A stretch of 64,000 nucleotides of DNA, taken from the NCBI RefSeq assembly GCF_900110105.1, contig NZ_FOCL01000003.1, positions 248,001 through 312,000 of the forward strand. The letters are read 5' to 3'. The position numbers were made by a program, and so were the translations under genes. Source of the stretch: Mucilaginibacter gossypiicola. Lineage in GTDB: Bacteria; Bacteroidota; Bacteroidia; Sphingobacteriales; Sphingobacteriaceae. Under the pieces are notes generated by a model. The model saw only the letters and a list, made by a program, of their open reading frames with translations, was not told the origin of the DNA and did no database searches. Shown one piece after another: positions 34,670-44,013 of the stretch (its first letter is position 1; each line of letters opens with the position of its first letter).

Positions 34670-37498
34670 TTATAATTTATACCTGAAACCACCAAGGAAT
34701 AGTGTTTTGTAATAGTCGCTTTGTACAAGCGTTTGACCTGCAATGTCTTGTTTGCCTAAAAACTCCTGCTGTTTTGCATCAAGACTACCATGCGGATATT
34801 TCAAATAGATTTTGCTGGCCGCGTTGGTGATATTATTAACCTTGCCATAGAAAGAAAACCTTTTGGCAATCGTTTTTTCGAAAGAAAAATCCAGCTGATT
34901 GTAGGCATGCTGATAAAAGTCCAGGTTATAATATGGAGATACCTGCGCCAAACGTTCGCCGGTGTATACAAATGCCAGCTGCATATCCAAACCTAACTTC
35001 GCGCTTTTGTACAGTACAGATGCATTGCCCACGTGGTCTGCCTGGCCTTGCAGCGGGCGTGTTTCATTCACATTAGTTTGCTGTAAACCCAAAGTAGGAT
35101 CATTTGAGTAAAGCAATTTATTGGTGGTTATCCTTGAGTGGGTGTACGTATAATTGATTGAAAAGCCTATCACGCCAAAGAATTTAGTGGCCAAAGCTTC
35201 GAAACCATAGTTGGTAGCATTGCCCGGGTCATTTTGAGGTTTAATAACCTGTGAGCTCGGGCCACCATCACGAACAACGAAATACTCAATAGGATTATAG
35301 ATCTTTTTGTAGAAAGAACCTAACAATAACTGATCGGCGCCGCCTGGGAAAAACTCATAACGTACGTCGTAGTTATCAGCTGTGATGTGTTTTAAGTAAG
35401 GGTTACCTACCTGGTCATAATATTCGCCTGTAACTTTATATGGCACCTGCTCACCAAAACCCGGACGGCTGATTGCCGCATAGTACGATGCACGGATATT
35501 TTGATTATCTGTTAATTGATACTTTAAATGGATACTTGGTAATACATCTGTGTATTTAATATTACCGCTTCTTTGTGTAACTGTTTCCGGCGATTGGGTA
35601 GCATAAGTTAAATCGGTATTTTCAATACGTACACCGCCTAACACCTGTAGTTTCGGGAACAGATCAAACTTAACCTGTAAATACTCAGCGTTATCATTTT
35701 CCCTTACATGATAGTTATTTTGCAGATCGGGGTTATTGGCACCGATACCATCCGCTGCCGAATTGAACGCAAAAGGAATAGAATTGAAATTATTATTGAA
35801 TAAGGTTGATTTACCACCGGTTAATGAATAAGTGATATAATCAGCATCCCTCACTTTGTGGCGATATAAACCACCCGCCGAAAACTCAACATCTTTACCG
35901 GCGATTTTAGGAGTATAGATCAGGTTAGCGTATCCCGAAATGTCTTTATCGCGGTTATTTTCCCAATGATGATCTAACTGGGTATTATTATCAACCTCGG
36001 CAGTAACTGCTCCTGAGTTATTGAGGGTTTTGTTGGCATCGTAAAAAAACTCGGTTCTATCCGGCTGATGCCTGGTAGCTTCAGAATATACTCCATCCCA
36101 GTTTAAACGCCACTCGTTGCCAAGCCAGTGATCGCCATGCAAAGTTGAGTTATAGATACTTTGCTTAGTTAGCATACTTCTGTTTGAGATGGTGATCTGC
36201 TTGCTTAAGCCAGTGGAGTTTAAACCAAGGCCAAGAGTATCAGAAGTAAAACGCGATTCAAATTCGCTTTGATGGATGTAAAGGTTGTATAACGAGATCT
36301 TATTGTTGTTATTGATGGCGTAATCTATTTTATTGTGGATACCAACACGTTCTGTTTGGGTTGAATAAGTACGATCATACGCATCAGAAAACTGTGGTGA
36401 GTTTGGCAGCGGGATAGCTGATGGCTGCGCGTTTGGTGTAAGCTGCTTTGAGTTAGAGCCACGGTATATATTCTGATAACTTGCAGATACTATAACGCCT
36501 AATTTTCTGTTCAAAAACCTGTCGCCAATAGTGATACCGGCGGTTGAGCTAAATGGAGTTGAAATGTTTTTATCGCTTGCAAGCGCCTTGTTGCTAAAAT
36601 CAGCATAGGTAGCTGCATAGCTATTGCCGTTAATAGCCGCCGGAGATTTGCTGTTAGGAGATGCGCTAAAACCAACAAATGGCCTGCTTGATGAAAATAA
36701 TGTGGAAAAGCCACCTGATACGTTAGCGCTCAAAGTAAACTGGCTTGGAGCGCTTTTCATCACCAGGTTCATCACACCGCCAATGGCATCGCCTTCCATA
36801 CTTGGGGTAAGCGCTTTGATCACTTCAAGCCTTTCCAGCATTTCTGAAGGGAATATATCCATAGGTACAAATCGGTATTGAGCATCAGGGCTTGGTATTT
36901 TAATACCGTTTACCAATGTTGAGTTGTAACGCTGGTCCATCCCCCTGATAATAGCGTAACGGCCTTCGCCGCTTGCCGAACGCTGGATGGTTACACCGCT
37001 AACACGCTGCAAAGCGTTAGCCACCGTAACATCGGGTAATAACTTAATAGTATTTGCCGAAAGTACGTTGATAACCATCGGTGCATTTTTTTCAATACTA
37101 CGCACAGCACCATCAGATTCTTTGTTTGCCTGGGCTTTAACCTGTATTTCGGTCATCTGCATATCGGCATCCTGCAAGGCTACATTTACCGTAATGACAT
37201 CGCTGGCTGATGTAATATTGCCTTCTTTAACTTTAGAAGGGCCGTAACCAACGTAATTTACCTGTAATTTGTAAGGTCCATTCTTTAAATTTTTGAAGCT
37301 ATAAGCGCCATTAAGGTTAACCGCAACAAATTTGCTAAGCCCATCCTGGGTTAAGTGCACTGTTGCTCCGGTAAGGGGTTCGCCGGTTTTAGCATCGGTT
37401 ACCTTTCCCCTTATGGTTTGGGCCATAGTTGTAAAGGAAAATAGCAGGCATATTGAGAATAATAGCAATAACCTGTTAAGAAAGTAAGGGTGTTTCAT
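34670..37498 (-). CDS. TonB-dependent receptor (module B)
   Basis: The ATG at 37498 gives 942 residues; TTG at 37504 is less likely. A signal peptide (ends TTMAQ) is followed by a carboxypeptidase-regulatory-like domain (IRGKVTDAKTGEPLTGATVHL, 28-115), a plug (VANALQRVSGVTIQRSASGE, YAIIRGMDQRYNSTLVNG, LTPSMEGDAIGGVMNLVMKSA) of the Xanthomonas/Caulobacter-like TonB receptor type, and a 22-strand barrel ending LFLGGFRYKL. These receptors import scarce compounds across the outer membrane. It is paralogous to the receptor at 41069-43795, as are the adjacent lipoproteins. The ligand is not known. Confidence 0.92.
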   Translation of the reverse strand: MKHPYFLNRLLLLFSICLLFSFTTMAQTIRGKVTDAKTGEPLTGATVHLTQDGLSKFVAVNLNGAYSFKNLKNGPYKLQVNYVGYGPSKVKEGNITSASDVITVNVALQDADMQMTEIQVKAQANKESDGAVRSIEKNAPMVINVLSANTIKLLPDVTVANALQRVSGVTIQRSASGEGRYAIIRGMDQRYNSTLVNGIKIPSPDAQYRFVPMDIFPSEMLERLEVIKALTPSMEGDAIGGVMNLVMKSAPSQFTLSANVSGGFSTLFSSSRPFVGFSASPNSKSPAAINGNSYAATYADFSNKALASDKNISTPFSSTAGITIGDRFLNRKLGVIVSASYQNIYRGSNSKQLTPNAQPSAIPLPNSPQFSDAYDRTYSTQTERVGIHNKIDYAINNNNKISLYNLYIHQSEFESRFTSDTLGLGLNSTGLSKQITISNRSMLTKQSIYNSTLHGDHWLGNEWRLNWDGVYSEATRHQPDRTEFFYDANKTLNNSGAVTAEVDNNTQLDHHWENNRDKDISGYANLIYTPKIAGKDVEFSAGGLYRHKVRDADYITYSLTGGKSTLFNNNFNSIPFAFNSAADGIGANNPDLQNNYHVRENDNAEYLQVKFDLFPKLQVLGGVRIENTDLTYATQSPETVTQRSGNIKYTDVLPSIHLKYQLTDNQNIRASYYAAISRPGFGEQVPYKVTGEYYDQVGNPYLKHITADNYDVRYEFFPGGADQLLLGSFYKKIYNPIEYFVVRDGGPSSQVIKPQNDPGNATNYGFEALATKFFGVIGFSINYTYTHSRITTNKLLYSNDPTLGLQQTNVNETRPLQGQADHVGNASVLYKSAKLGLDMQLAFVYTGERLAQVSPYYNLDFYQHAYNQLDFSFEKTIAKRFSFYGKVNNITNAASKIYLKYPHGSLDAKQQEFLGKQDIAGQTLVQSDYYKTLFLGGFRYKL

Positions 37499-37685
37499 GA
37501 ACAACGGGTTTAATTTTCCGCAAAGAAACCCGCTGAAAACTGGAGAAAAATTGAATAAAGAAGCCTAAGAATAATACATAACCAAAACTTAACACAGGCT
37601 TAATAATACAACGATTAAAGTGCTTCAAAAACCCATTTCATATTAAGGATTGGCAATCACGATCAATTATTATTGGTTATCAGGC

Positions 37686-37713
37686 TTACAGCTTACCATT
37701 TGATAAGCTGTAA
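37686..37713 (-). terminator. Hairpin after the purple-acid-phosphatase-like gene
   Basis: TTACAGCTTA pairs perfectly with TAAGCTGTAA around an 8-nt loop, 53 bases after the metallophosphatase stop. No T-run follows on the minus strand, so termination is likely but weakly supported. Confidence 0.45.
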
Positions 37714-37766
37714 ACTTGAATTGAAAAAACGTATTACACAGGGAAACCCCTTAAGCTATCCCGTTT

Positions 37767-38798
37767 TTATTTAGTAAGCTCGGTTTGGTAAAGCACCTCT
37801 CCCTGGTAATTTATCGCCCTTACGTTCAATCGTTTCTCATCTACAGCAAAATACATAAAGCCATGCTCTGATGCCTGGAAACGGCTATAGGGAACACCTG
37901 CTGTAACCTTTGTAAGTTCGGACCCCGCACCTGAAATAAACTGATGTGTAAAGCCATCGGGTTTCAGATGTTGTAGTGAATGCTCATGCCCGGAAAGATA
38001 AACGTCGACTTTATGATCTTCAAAAGTTTTGGTCAATGCTTTTCTCATGGTTAACGTATCGTAGTTTTCAATGCGGGGACCTACAGAATAACAAGGATGG
38101 TGCCCGATCACGATCTTCCATTTTACATCCTCAGACGCATTCGCCAGCGTTTCATTAAGCCATTGCATTTGCTTTTCAACATACTGGGCCTGCGATTCAT
38201 GTAAAAAAGGATCTGTATCAATGAATATCAAAAGAGCTTTCGCTTTAGCTTGCTGCTTCTTTTCCTTTGGTTCTTTTTTGACAGCCTCGTCTTCGTTATT
38301 TTTAGCTTTATTCAAGCTGATTTCTTTGGAATAATACCGCGCCGGCATATTCCAGCGGCGGCTTATTTTACTGTATCTGACCTGGGCATCAACATCCGAA
38401 TGATAGTCGTGATTACCAAAAACCGGGTACCAGTCGCATTGCAGTGAATGCGCGGTATAAATATTCTCGAACGAATAATGCCATAACGGGTCAAATTCGC
38501 TGATAACTCCTTTGGGATAAAAATTATCACCAACCGAAACAACAAAATCATTTGGATGCGCTGCACCCCAAAGCCCCATCTGCTTTCCAACTTCCATTTG
38601 GTCATATTCACCGTTACGGCCCCAATCGCCCAGGGCCATAAAATGCAGGGAGTAGTCATCTTTAATTGCCGGCAGCAAGGTTAGCTCCTCACTTGTTAAG
38701 TGTGTTACCCTGTTTGCCGCAAAAGCGCTTAAGGGAGCAATAAGTGAAGCCCCTATTGCGGATAAGGTAGTATTTTTTACAAAATCTCTTCTTTTCAT
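37767..38798 (-). CDS. Purple acid phosphatase-like metallophosphatase, exported
   Basis: The ATG at 38798 gives 343 residues with a Tat-like N-terminus MKRRDFVKNTTLSAIG. A longer frame to 38825 overlaps the upstream gene. All metallophosphatase blocks are present in order: ALGDWGRNGEYDQME, SVGDNFYPKG, VFGNHDYH, VIGHHPCYSVG and LSGHEHSLQHL. The metal ligands (Asp, Asn, His) are those of the two-metal centre, and GDNFY with the tail FMYFAVDE suggests the tartrate-resistant purple acid phosphatase type. A charged insertion of about 30 residues, rich in Lys and Glu, lies near 160-190. It would hydrolyse phosphomonoesters in the periplasm. It follows a YncE-like gene by 7 bases in a module with a TonB receptor. 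Confidence 0.9.
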   Translation of the reverse strand: MKRRDFVKNTTLSAIGASLIAPLSAFAANRVTHLTSEELTLLPAIKDDYSLHFMALGDWGRNGEYDQMEVGKQMGLWGAAHPNDFVVSVGDNFYPKGVISEFDPLWHYSFENIYTAHSLQCDWYPVFGNHDYHSDVDAQVRYSKISRRWNMPARYYSKEISLNKAKNNEDEAVKKEPKEKKQQAKAKALLIFIDTDPFLHESQAQYVEKQMQWLNETLANASEDVKWKIVIGHHPCYSVGPRIENYDTLTMRKALTKTFEDHKVDVYLSGHEHSLQHLKPDGFTHQFISGAGSELTKVTAGVPYSRFQASEHGFMYFAVDEKRLNVRAINYQGEVLYQTELTK

Positions 38799-38805
38799 CT
38801 CAATA

Positions 38806-39807
38806 TTATTGCTGACGATAAACAAGTAACTTAAATGTACCAGGCTTCATGGTTTTGTTTCCTGTTTCATAATCGGCAACCGGGAAGTAAAGCTTATGTG
38901 TATCCAGATCAATAGCCATGGTTTTAGCACGGTATTGGGTAGCCAGTGTTTGCACAGTGCTATAATTGCCTGGAGTGTCTTGCTTAAAGATGCTGGCTGT
39001 TCCATCGCCGTTTGAGGCTACAAGTATTTTTTGAGCCGGGTCATATACAACGGCATCAACGCCTGCGCCAATTGGCAGTGTTTGGATCACTTTGCCGGTA
39101 GGAATGTCAACTACGCTAAGACTTTTGTTTTCGCGGCAAACGGTAAACAACTTTTGGTTCTCCTTATCCATAGCTATACCAGTCGGGCCACCACAAGGAC
39201 TTAGGTTATAGTTTTTGGAAACCTTTAATGTTTTTGTGTCAATTACATTCAGGCTGCTTTTATCTTCCAGGTTGTTATATATAGTTCCTTTACCATCGGC
39301 AACCGCAAATTCGGGAGCCCCGCCCATATCAATTGATGCTATCTGTTTCATTGATACAGGATCAATCACGCACGAACTGCTGCTATGACCATTAAACGTA
39401 AAGATCTTTTTTGAATAGGAATCAAAAATAATAGCATCGGCACCTTTATGATCTAATGGAATACGGGTGATCACTGCCAGCGTTTTGATATCAAACACAA
39501 TAACTTCATCGGCTTTACCGTCGCTTATAAAGCCTTTATTAAGCTCATTGTCAATAGCGATGCCGTGCACGCCCTTCATATCCCCAATAGTGCCTTTAAG
39601 AGTTTCGGTTTTCAGGTCAACTACGTTTACTTCGGTACCGTGTGATGCATATAATGTATGGTTGGGCTGATCAATAAAAACGTAATCATAACCACCATTA
39701 CCGGGCAAAGCAATGGTTTTATCCAACACATAATTTTGAGCAAATGCCTTTGATGCCCCTGAAAACAGGCCGGCATTTAAAAGAAACAATAACGCTATTT
39801 TTTTCAT
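38806..39807 (-). CDS. YncE-like beta-propeller protein, periplasmic
   Basis: This 333-residue protein has a signal peptide (ends KAFAQ) and six or seven YncE-type blades: VFIDQPNHTLYASHGTEVNVVD, GIAIDNELNKGFISDGKADEV, GTIYNNLEDKSSLNVIDTKTL, GIAMDKENQKLFTVCRENKSLS and AMAIDLDTHKLYFPVADYE. Such propellers in Bacteroidota are periplasmic or exported, and their function is mostly unknown. It stands between a beta-helix lipoprotein and a metallophosphatase gene in the same operon, so it may be a scaffold or sensor of that module. Confidence 0.85.
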   Translation of the reverse strand: MKKIALLFLLNAGLFSGASKAFAQNYVLDKTIALPGNGGYDYVFIDQPNHTLYASHGTEVNVVDLKTETLKGTIGDMKGVHGIAIDNELNKGFISDGKADEVIVFDIKTLAVITRIPLDHKGADAIIFDSYSKKIFTFNGHSSSSCVIDPVSMKQIASIDMGGAPEFAVADGKGTIYNNLEDKSSLNVIDTKTLKVSKNYNLSPCGGPTGIAMDKENQKLFTVCRENKSLSVVDIPTGKVIQTLPIGAGVDAVVYDPAQKILVASNGDGTASIFKQDTPGNYSTVQTLATQYRAKTMAIDLDTHKLYFPVADYETGNKTMKPGTFKLLVYRQQ

Positions 39808-39846
39808 GATGATTTTTATAATTGAGTTATATTAAAATACTGGTGC

Positions 39847-41055
39847 TTAATGTTTATTCCCCTTACCGTCACTGGTATAAGCACCCAGATCAAGGTTATA
39901 TTGCGTATTGCCTGCACTAAACGCTGGTGATGTACTTTGTAAGTGAAAATCGTTGGTATTAGGAAATCCATTAGGTGCGGCTACTGTGCCATCAAACTTT
40001 ACGAACATTGGATCCTTGTCCCCTATCTTTTTTGAGATCAGATCGGTAGGCTGAGGTTTCCCCAAACCTGATGGAGGATAAAAGCCATCTCTGATGTTGA
40101 TCTTTAAAGTAGGATCAACCAAATCGGCATAAGTATCAACCGTGGCATAAAACAGGTTATTGCCGTAAGTGGTGTGGGCAATATCGCCATCGTCAAATAA
40201 TTCAATTCCGTGGTAATCATTAACTATAATATTGTTAAAAATGTGGCCGATGGCATTTACACCAACAGAAACAGCACGCCCCGGCTCGGCCGAACCTCTT
40301 CGCCAGCCATTTGAAACCAGGGTATTGTTATACACATTTACCTCGGTTTGCGGAAAGGGCTTGCTCGAACTGGTTTCAAGCTTAACACCTGAGCCTGCCT
40401 GGCTAAAAATTACGTTATAAGCCACGGTACCGGTAACACCTGTTTTAAGGTTTATACCTTCACCATCAGTACTGCCCGATGAGCTGATGGTGTTTCTTAA
40501 AATAGTTACCTTGGCGCCGTTGCTTAAGGCCATCAGGTCATCCTGACCGTTGGTAAACCATGAATCTTCAATATCTACGTTGATAGCGGCTTTAACCTTT
40601 AATGTACCCCGTGCACTTCCGGAAGCATCCGGGCCGCCGGTGTTATCAACATGCGTCCAGATAATGGTTATAGCCTGTGCTGTATCACATTGAAAACCGC
40701 CCCAGGTACCGGGCTTGTTCGAGTCAGAGTTAAAATACACCGGCTGATCTTTTGTACCTACCAGTTTTAAAACACCCTGAATATTAACCTGCGAGTTGTT
40801 TTTCACGATAACATTTGCACCGGGCTGAGCATAAAGTGTATCGCCTTTTTTTACCGTAACATCGGCGGTTATGGTATATGTTTCGCCGGTTACCAGTGTG
40901 CCTTTTACAAAACCGCTGATATTACCGGGCTGTATCGGGCTTGAAGTAGGAATTTTAATTTGAGTAAACGTAGTTAACTCAGCTTTTTTACAGCTATTAA
41001 GGGTAGCAGTTGCAATAAAGCCAACTGCTAACATAAATATATATTTCACTTTCAT
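39847..41055 (-). CDS. Beta-helix lipoprotein, partner of TonB receptor (module A)
   Basis: The 402-residue lipoprotein has a lipobox at the end of its signal (ATATLNSC). After FVKGTLVTGETYTITADVTV come beta-helix coils: LMALSNGAKVTILRNTISSS, GTVAYNVIFSQAGSGVKL, VNVYNNTLVSNGWRRG and GHIFNNIIVNDYHGIELF. The end is SPAFSAGNTQYNLDLGAYTSDG. The layout matches the protein at 33231-34658, and both follow a TonB receptor gene by 11-13 bases. They are therefore paralogous partners of paralogous receptors. A surface binding role is inferred. Confidence 0.8.
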   Translation of the reverse strand: MKVKYIFMLAVGFIATATLNSCKKAELTTFTQIKIPTSSPIQPGNISGFVKGTLVTGETYTITADVTVKKGDTLYAQPGANVIVKNNSQVNIQGVLKLVGTKDQPVYFNSDSNKPGTWGGFQCDTAQAITIIWTHVDNTGGPDASGSARGTLKVKAAINVDIEDSWFTNGQDDLMALSNGAKVTILRNTISSSGSTDGEGINLKTGVTGTVAYNVIFSQAGSGVKLETSSSKPFPQTEVNVYNNTLVSNGWRRGSAEPGRAVSVGVNAIGHIFNNIIVNDYHGIELFDDGDIAHTTYGNNLFYATVDTYADLVDPTLKINIRDGFYPPSGLGKPQPTDLISKKIGDKDPMFVKFDGTVAAPNGFPNTNDFHLQSTSPAFSAGNTQYNLDLGAYTSDGKGNKH

Positions 41056-41068
41056 GGATTTGATGCTT

Positions 41069-43795
41069 TTATAATGAATACCTGAAACCTAAATTGAAAC
41101 TTACGTTGTACAAATCTTTTGATTGAACAAGGTTATTGATCAATACTGTTGTAGGTGTGTTGAGCAGGTTGTTCACCTTAGCTGTTAAAACAAAATGCTT
41201 GGCTACCTGCTTTTCTCCTGATAATGCAAGGAACGATTGAGGTTGCTGATAGTAATCATATCCATAGTTTGGATAGATCAACGACAGCGTTTTACTGGTA
41301 TAGGTATAGGCTAACTGAACAAAAGCCTTTTGCTTATCATTTTTGTATAGTAACGACAGGTTTAATACATCACCGGTTTGCCCTTGCAGTGGCCTGCTTT
41401 GCAATCTCGGAACAGAGGTAGAAACCCCATTCGCATCGGTAGAGGTATAAATTTTTGTAGTTTTTATGTTTGAGTAGGTATACGTGTAATTACCTGATAC
41501 ACCAAGATCGCCAAAATACTTACTGTAAACTATTTCTGCACCTGTAACCTTGGCTGTACCAAAGTTTTGCGGCGAAGTATTAAGCTGCCCGTTTTGGGAA
41601 TCATTTAAAGCAAACTCAATGGGGTTGATGATATTTTTGTAAAACCCGCCAACAAACAATTGTTGTTCTTTACCTGGAAACAATTCATAGCGGATATCAT
41701 AGTTATCCGCTTCAGTATGTTTTACAAGCGGGTTACCGGTAACGTCGGTGCTTTCACCAAGGGTTGGGGTTGGCACCAGCTCATATAATGCCGGACGTGC
41801 TATTGACTTAAAATAAGATGCCCTTAAGTTTGAATTTTCGGTAAGCTTATATTTTAACTGAACACTTGGTAACACATCAGTATAAGTTTTTTTTGCATTA
41901 CTGCGGATATCCAGAACAACAGGATGGGTATCATAGCCTTGCTTAGTACCTTCAACACGTACACCGCCGATAACCGCTAAATTATCCAGCACGAGTTTAA
42001 CTTCGCCGTAGCCTGCAGTGATATCTTCGTAAGCTGTATAATTGGTTTTATCGCTTTGATCGGTACCTGTTTGATTATAAACTACAAAGTTAGCTGAATA
42101 GATATCGGTAAAGCCGCTTTTACCTCCGTTGGCAGTGGCGGCCGGCCGCAAAATGTATTCGTTTTGATGGTTGTAGCGTGTACTATGCCTGTAAAGGCCA
42201 CCTGCCTTTAATTCAATGGCACTTTTTTCACCAAGACCTGTTTTGTAGCCGATATTAGCCATAGCGCTAAGGTCTTTATTACCGCTCTTTTGCCAAATCC
42301 TTGATATATTATCAAAATAATCGGGAGTACTTGTAAAATCGGGATTGATTAAATGGTTGATAGATATATCGGCCCTGTCTGGCGCGTTTTGAGTAGCATT
42401 GCTGTAAACACCAGCCCAATCAAAAAGGAAATGTTTTTCGATAACATGTTTACCGCTCAGTTTGAGATTTTCAACATATTGATTCTGGATGTTTGAACGG
42501 TTGTCGTTAAAAACGGTACCTGTACCCGGCCCTATCCTGCCGCCGTTGCCTCCTAATATCGAGGTATCAATACTTAAACGAGTTTGTGCAAGATGAGTAT
42601 AAAGGAAAACGTTATCAACGCTCACCTTGTTATTATCGTCAAACTTATAATCCAAATGAGCCGACAGCCCATTGTTTAATTGCTGGGTTGAATAAGCCCG
42701 GTTGGCCACGTCAGAAATAACCGGCTGGAAGTTCTTGCCTGGCCTGATATCGGGCTGGGCTACGTTAAATTCTGAATTTGTTCCGTAAAATTGGTTTTGA
42801 TAGCTATCGGCAATAATAAACCCTAACTTATTATTAAGGAACCTGCGACCGTAAGTAAAACCGAGTAATGCGGTTGGTGGGGCATTCTTCTTGGTAAAGT
42901 CAAGGTTAGCCCTTGAAAAATAGCCCGGAGGAGCGCTATAAGCAGCTCCGAACCTTTCAGTCGGGCTTCTACTTTGAACCGCGCCATGATAAAAATCATC
43001 AAACCTCCGGTTAAAGAAAATGGCGCTATAGCCTATCGAGCCGTTTGCCTTAAAATACTCGTACTCGGGTGCATCTTTAAAAACCAGGTTCACGGTTCCG
43101 CCTATTGCGTCGCCTTCCATTTCGGGTGTAAGGCTTTTACTTACTTCAACACTTTCTAACAGATCTGAAGGGACAATACTTAATGAGATAAACCTTGAAA
43201 CAGGATCGGGACTGGTAACCTTTACACCATTAATTAATGTATTATTATAACGTGGTTCTAAACCCCTTATAATAGCATAAGCCTCATCCGAACCACTGTT
43301 GCGCTGGATAGTAACTGCCGAAACACGTTGCAGGGCGTTCGCGGCATTAATATCCGGCGACCGCTGCATAGCTTGTGCCGAAAGTACGTTAATAATATTA
43401 TCCGCCTTATTTTCCTTATGCCGGGATGATGACTCAGATTCAGCATTGGTTGTGCCGTAAACTTTAACGGTTTTAAGCTCTTCAGGCTTTTCTGATAGCG
43501 TAATATTCATTACAGACACCTTGCCGGCCGTAATGGTGATGTCCTGCTTGTACTCAGTATAGCCTATATACTTTACTTTAAGCTTATACTGCCCGGCATC
43601 AACACCGGTGATAGCATAATTACCAAATGCATCGGTAACCGCACCTCCGTTTTTATTATCAAAATGGACAAAGGCGCCGCTTAATGGCTCTTTTGTTTGC
43701 GCATCAATTATTTGTCCTTTTATTCCCCCTGTTTGTGCAGAGGCAACAGTTGTGAATAAGGTTAACAGGAATAACAGGTAAATTTTATTGATCAT
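41069..43795 (-). CDS. TonB-dependent receptor (module A)
   Basis: The ATG at 43795 gives 908 residues; the frame can be extended to a TTG at 43816 but the signal peptide fits the ATG (MINKIYLLFLLTLFTTVASAQ). A carboxypeptidase-regulatory-like domain (IKGQIIDAQTKEPLSGAFVHF, 27-110) leads to a plug with NAANALQRVSAVTIQRNS, YAIIRGLEPRYNNTLING, LTPEMEGDAIGGTVNLVF and a barrel ending LYNVSFNLGFRYSL. It belongs to the same group as the receptor at 34670-37498. It heads the apparent operon receptor, lipoprotein, propeller, metallophosphatase. Confidence 0.92.
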   Translation of the reverse strand: MINKIYLLFLLTLFTTVASAQTGGIKGQIIDAQTKEPLSGAFVHFDNKNGGAVTDAFGNYAITGVDAGQYKLKVKYIGYTEYKQDITITAGKVSVMNITLSEKPEELKTVKVYGTTNAESESSSRHKENKADNIINVLSAQAMQRSPDINAANALQRVSAVTIQRNSGSDEAYAIIRGLEPRYNNTLINGVKVTSPDPVSRFISLSIVPSDLLESVEVSKSLTPEMEGDAIGGTVNLVFKDAPEYEYFKANGSIGYSAIFFNRRFDDFYHGAVQSRSPTERFGAAYSAPPGYFSRANLDFTKKNAPPTALLGFTYGRRFLNNKLGFIIADSYQNQFYGTNSEFNVAQPDIRPGKNFQPVISDVANRAYSTQQLNNGLSAHLDYKFDDNNKVSVDNVFLYTHLAQTRLSIDTSILGGNGGRIGPGTGTVFNDNRSNIQNQYVENLKLSGKHVIEKHFLFDWAGVYSNATQNAPDRADISINHLINPDFTSTPDYFDNISRIWQKSGNKDLSAMANIGYKTGLGEKSAIELKAGGLYRHSTRYNHQNEYILRPAATANGGKSGFTDIYSANFVVYNQTGTDQSDKTNYTAYEDITAGYGEVKLVLDNLAVIGGVRVEGTKQGYDTHPVVLDIRSNAKKTYTDVLPSVQLKYKLTENSNLRASYFKSIARPALYELVPTPTLGESTDVTGNPLVKHTEADNYDIRYELFPGKEQQLFVGGFYKNIINPIEFALNDSQNGQLNTSPQNFGTAKVTGAEIVYSKYFGDLGVSGNYTYTYSNIKTTKIYTSTDANGVSTSVPRLQSRPLQGQTGDVLNLSLLYKNDKQKAFVQLAYTYTSKTLSLIYPNYGYDYYQQPQSFLALSGEKQVAKHFVLTAKVNNLLNTPTTVLINNLVQSKDLYNVSFNLGFRYSL

Positions 43796-43970
43796 AGGGC
43801 ACGTGTTTTTTGCCAAAACACCGTGCTAAATCTGGAGTAATACTGAATAAACCCGCCTTTGCAAAATCATTAATCAACTGATAACCATACATTAACATTA
43901 GCAAGGATAATCATCGGTTTTGTGAATATTTTAAACACATATTGAGCATATGCAGTTAACAAATTATACA

Positions 43971-44004
43971 AACCCCGGCAGCATTTTATCAAGCTGCCGG
44001 GGTT
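43971..44004 (-). terminator. Rho-independent terminator of the RND efflux operon
   Basis: A perfect 12-bp stem (AACCCCGGCAGC with GCTGCCGGGGTT) surrounds a 10-nt loop, 10 bases after the RND pump stop. T-rich sequence follows on the minus strand (GTTTGTATAATTTG). Confidence 0.8.
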
Positions 44005-44013
44005 GTAATAACT

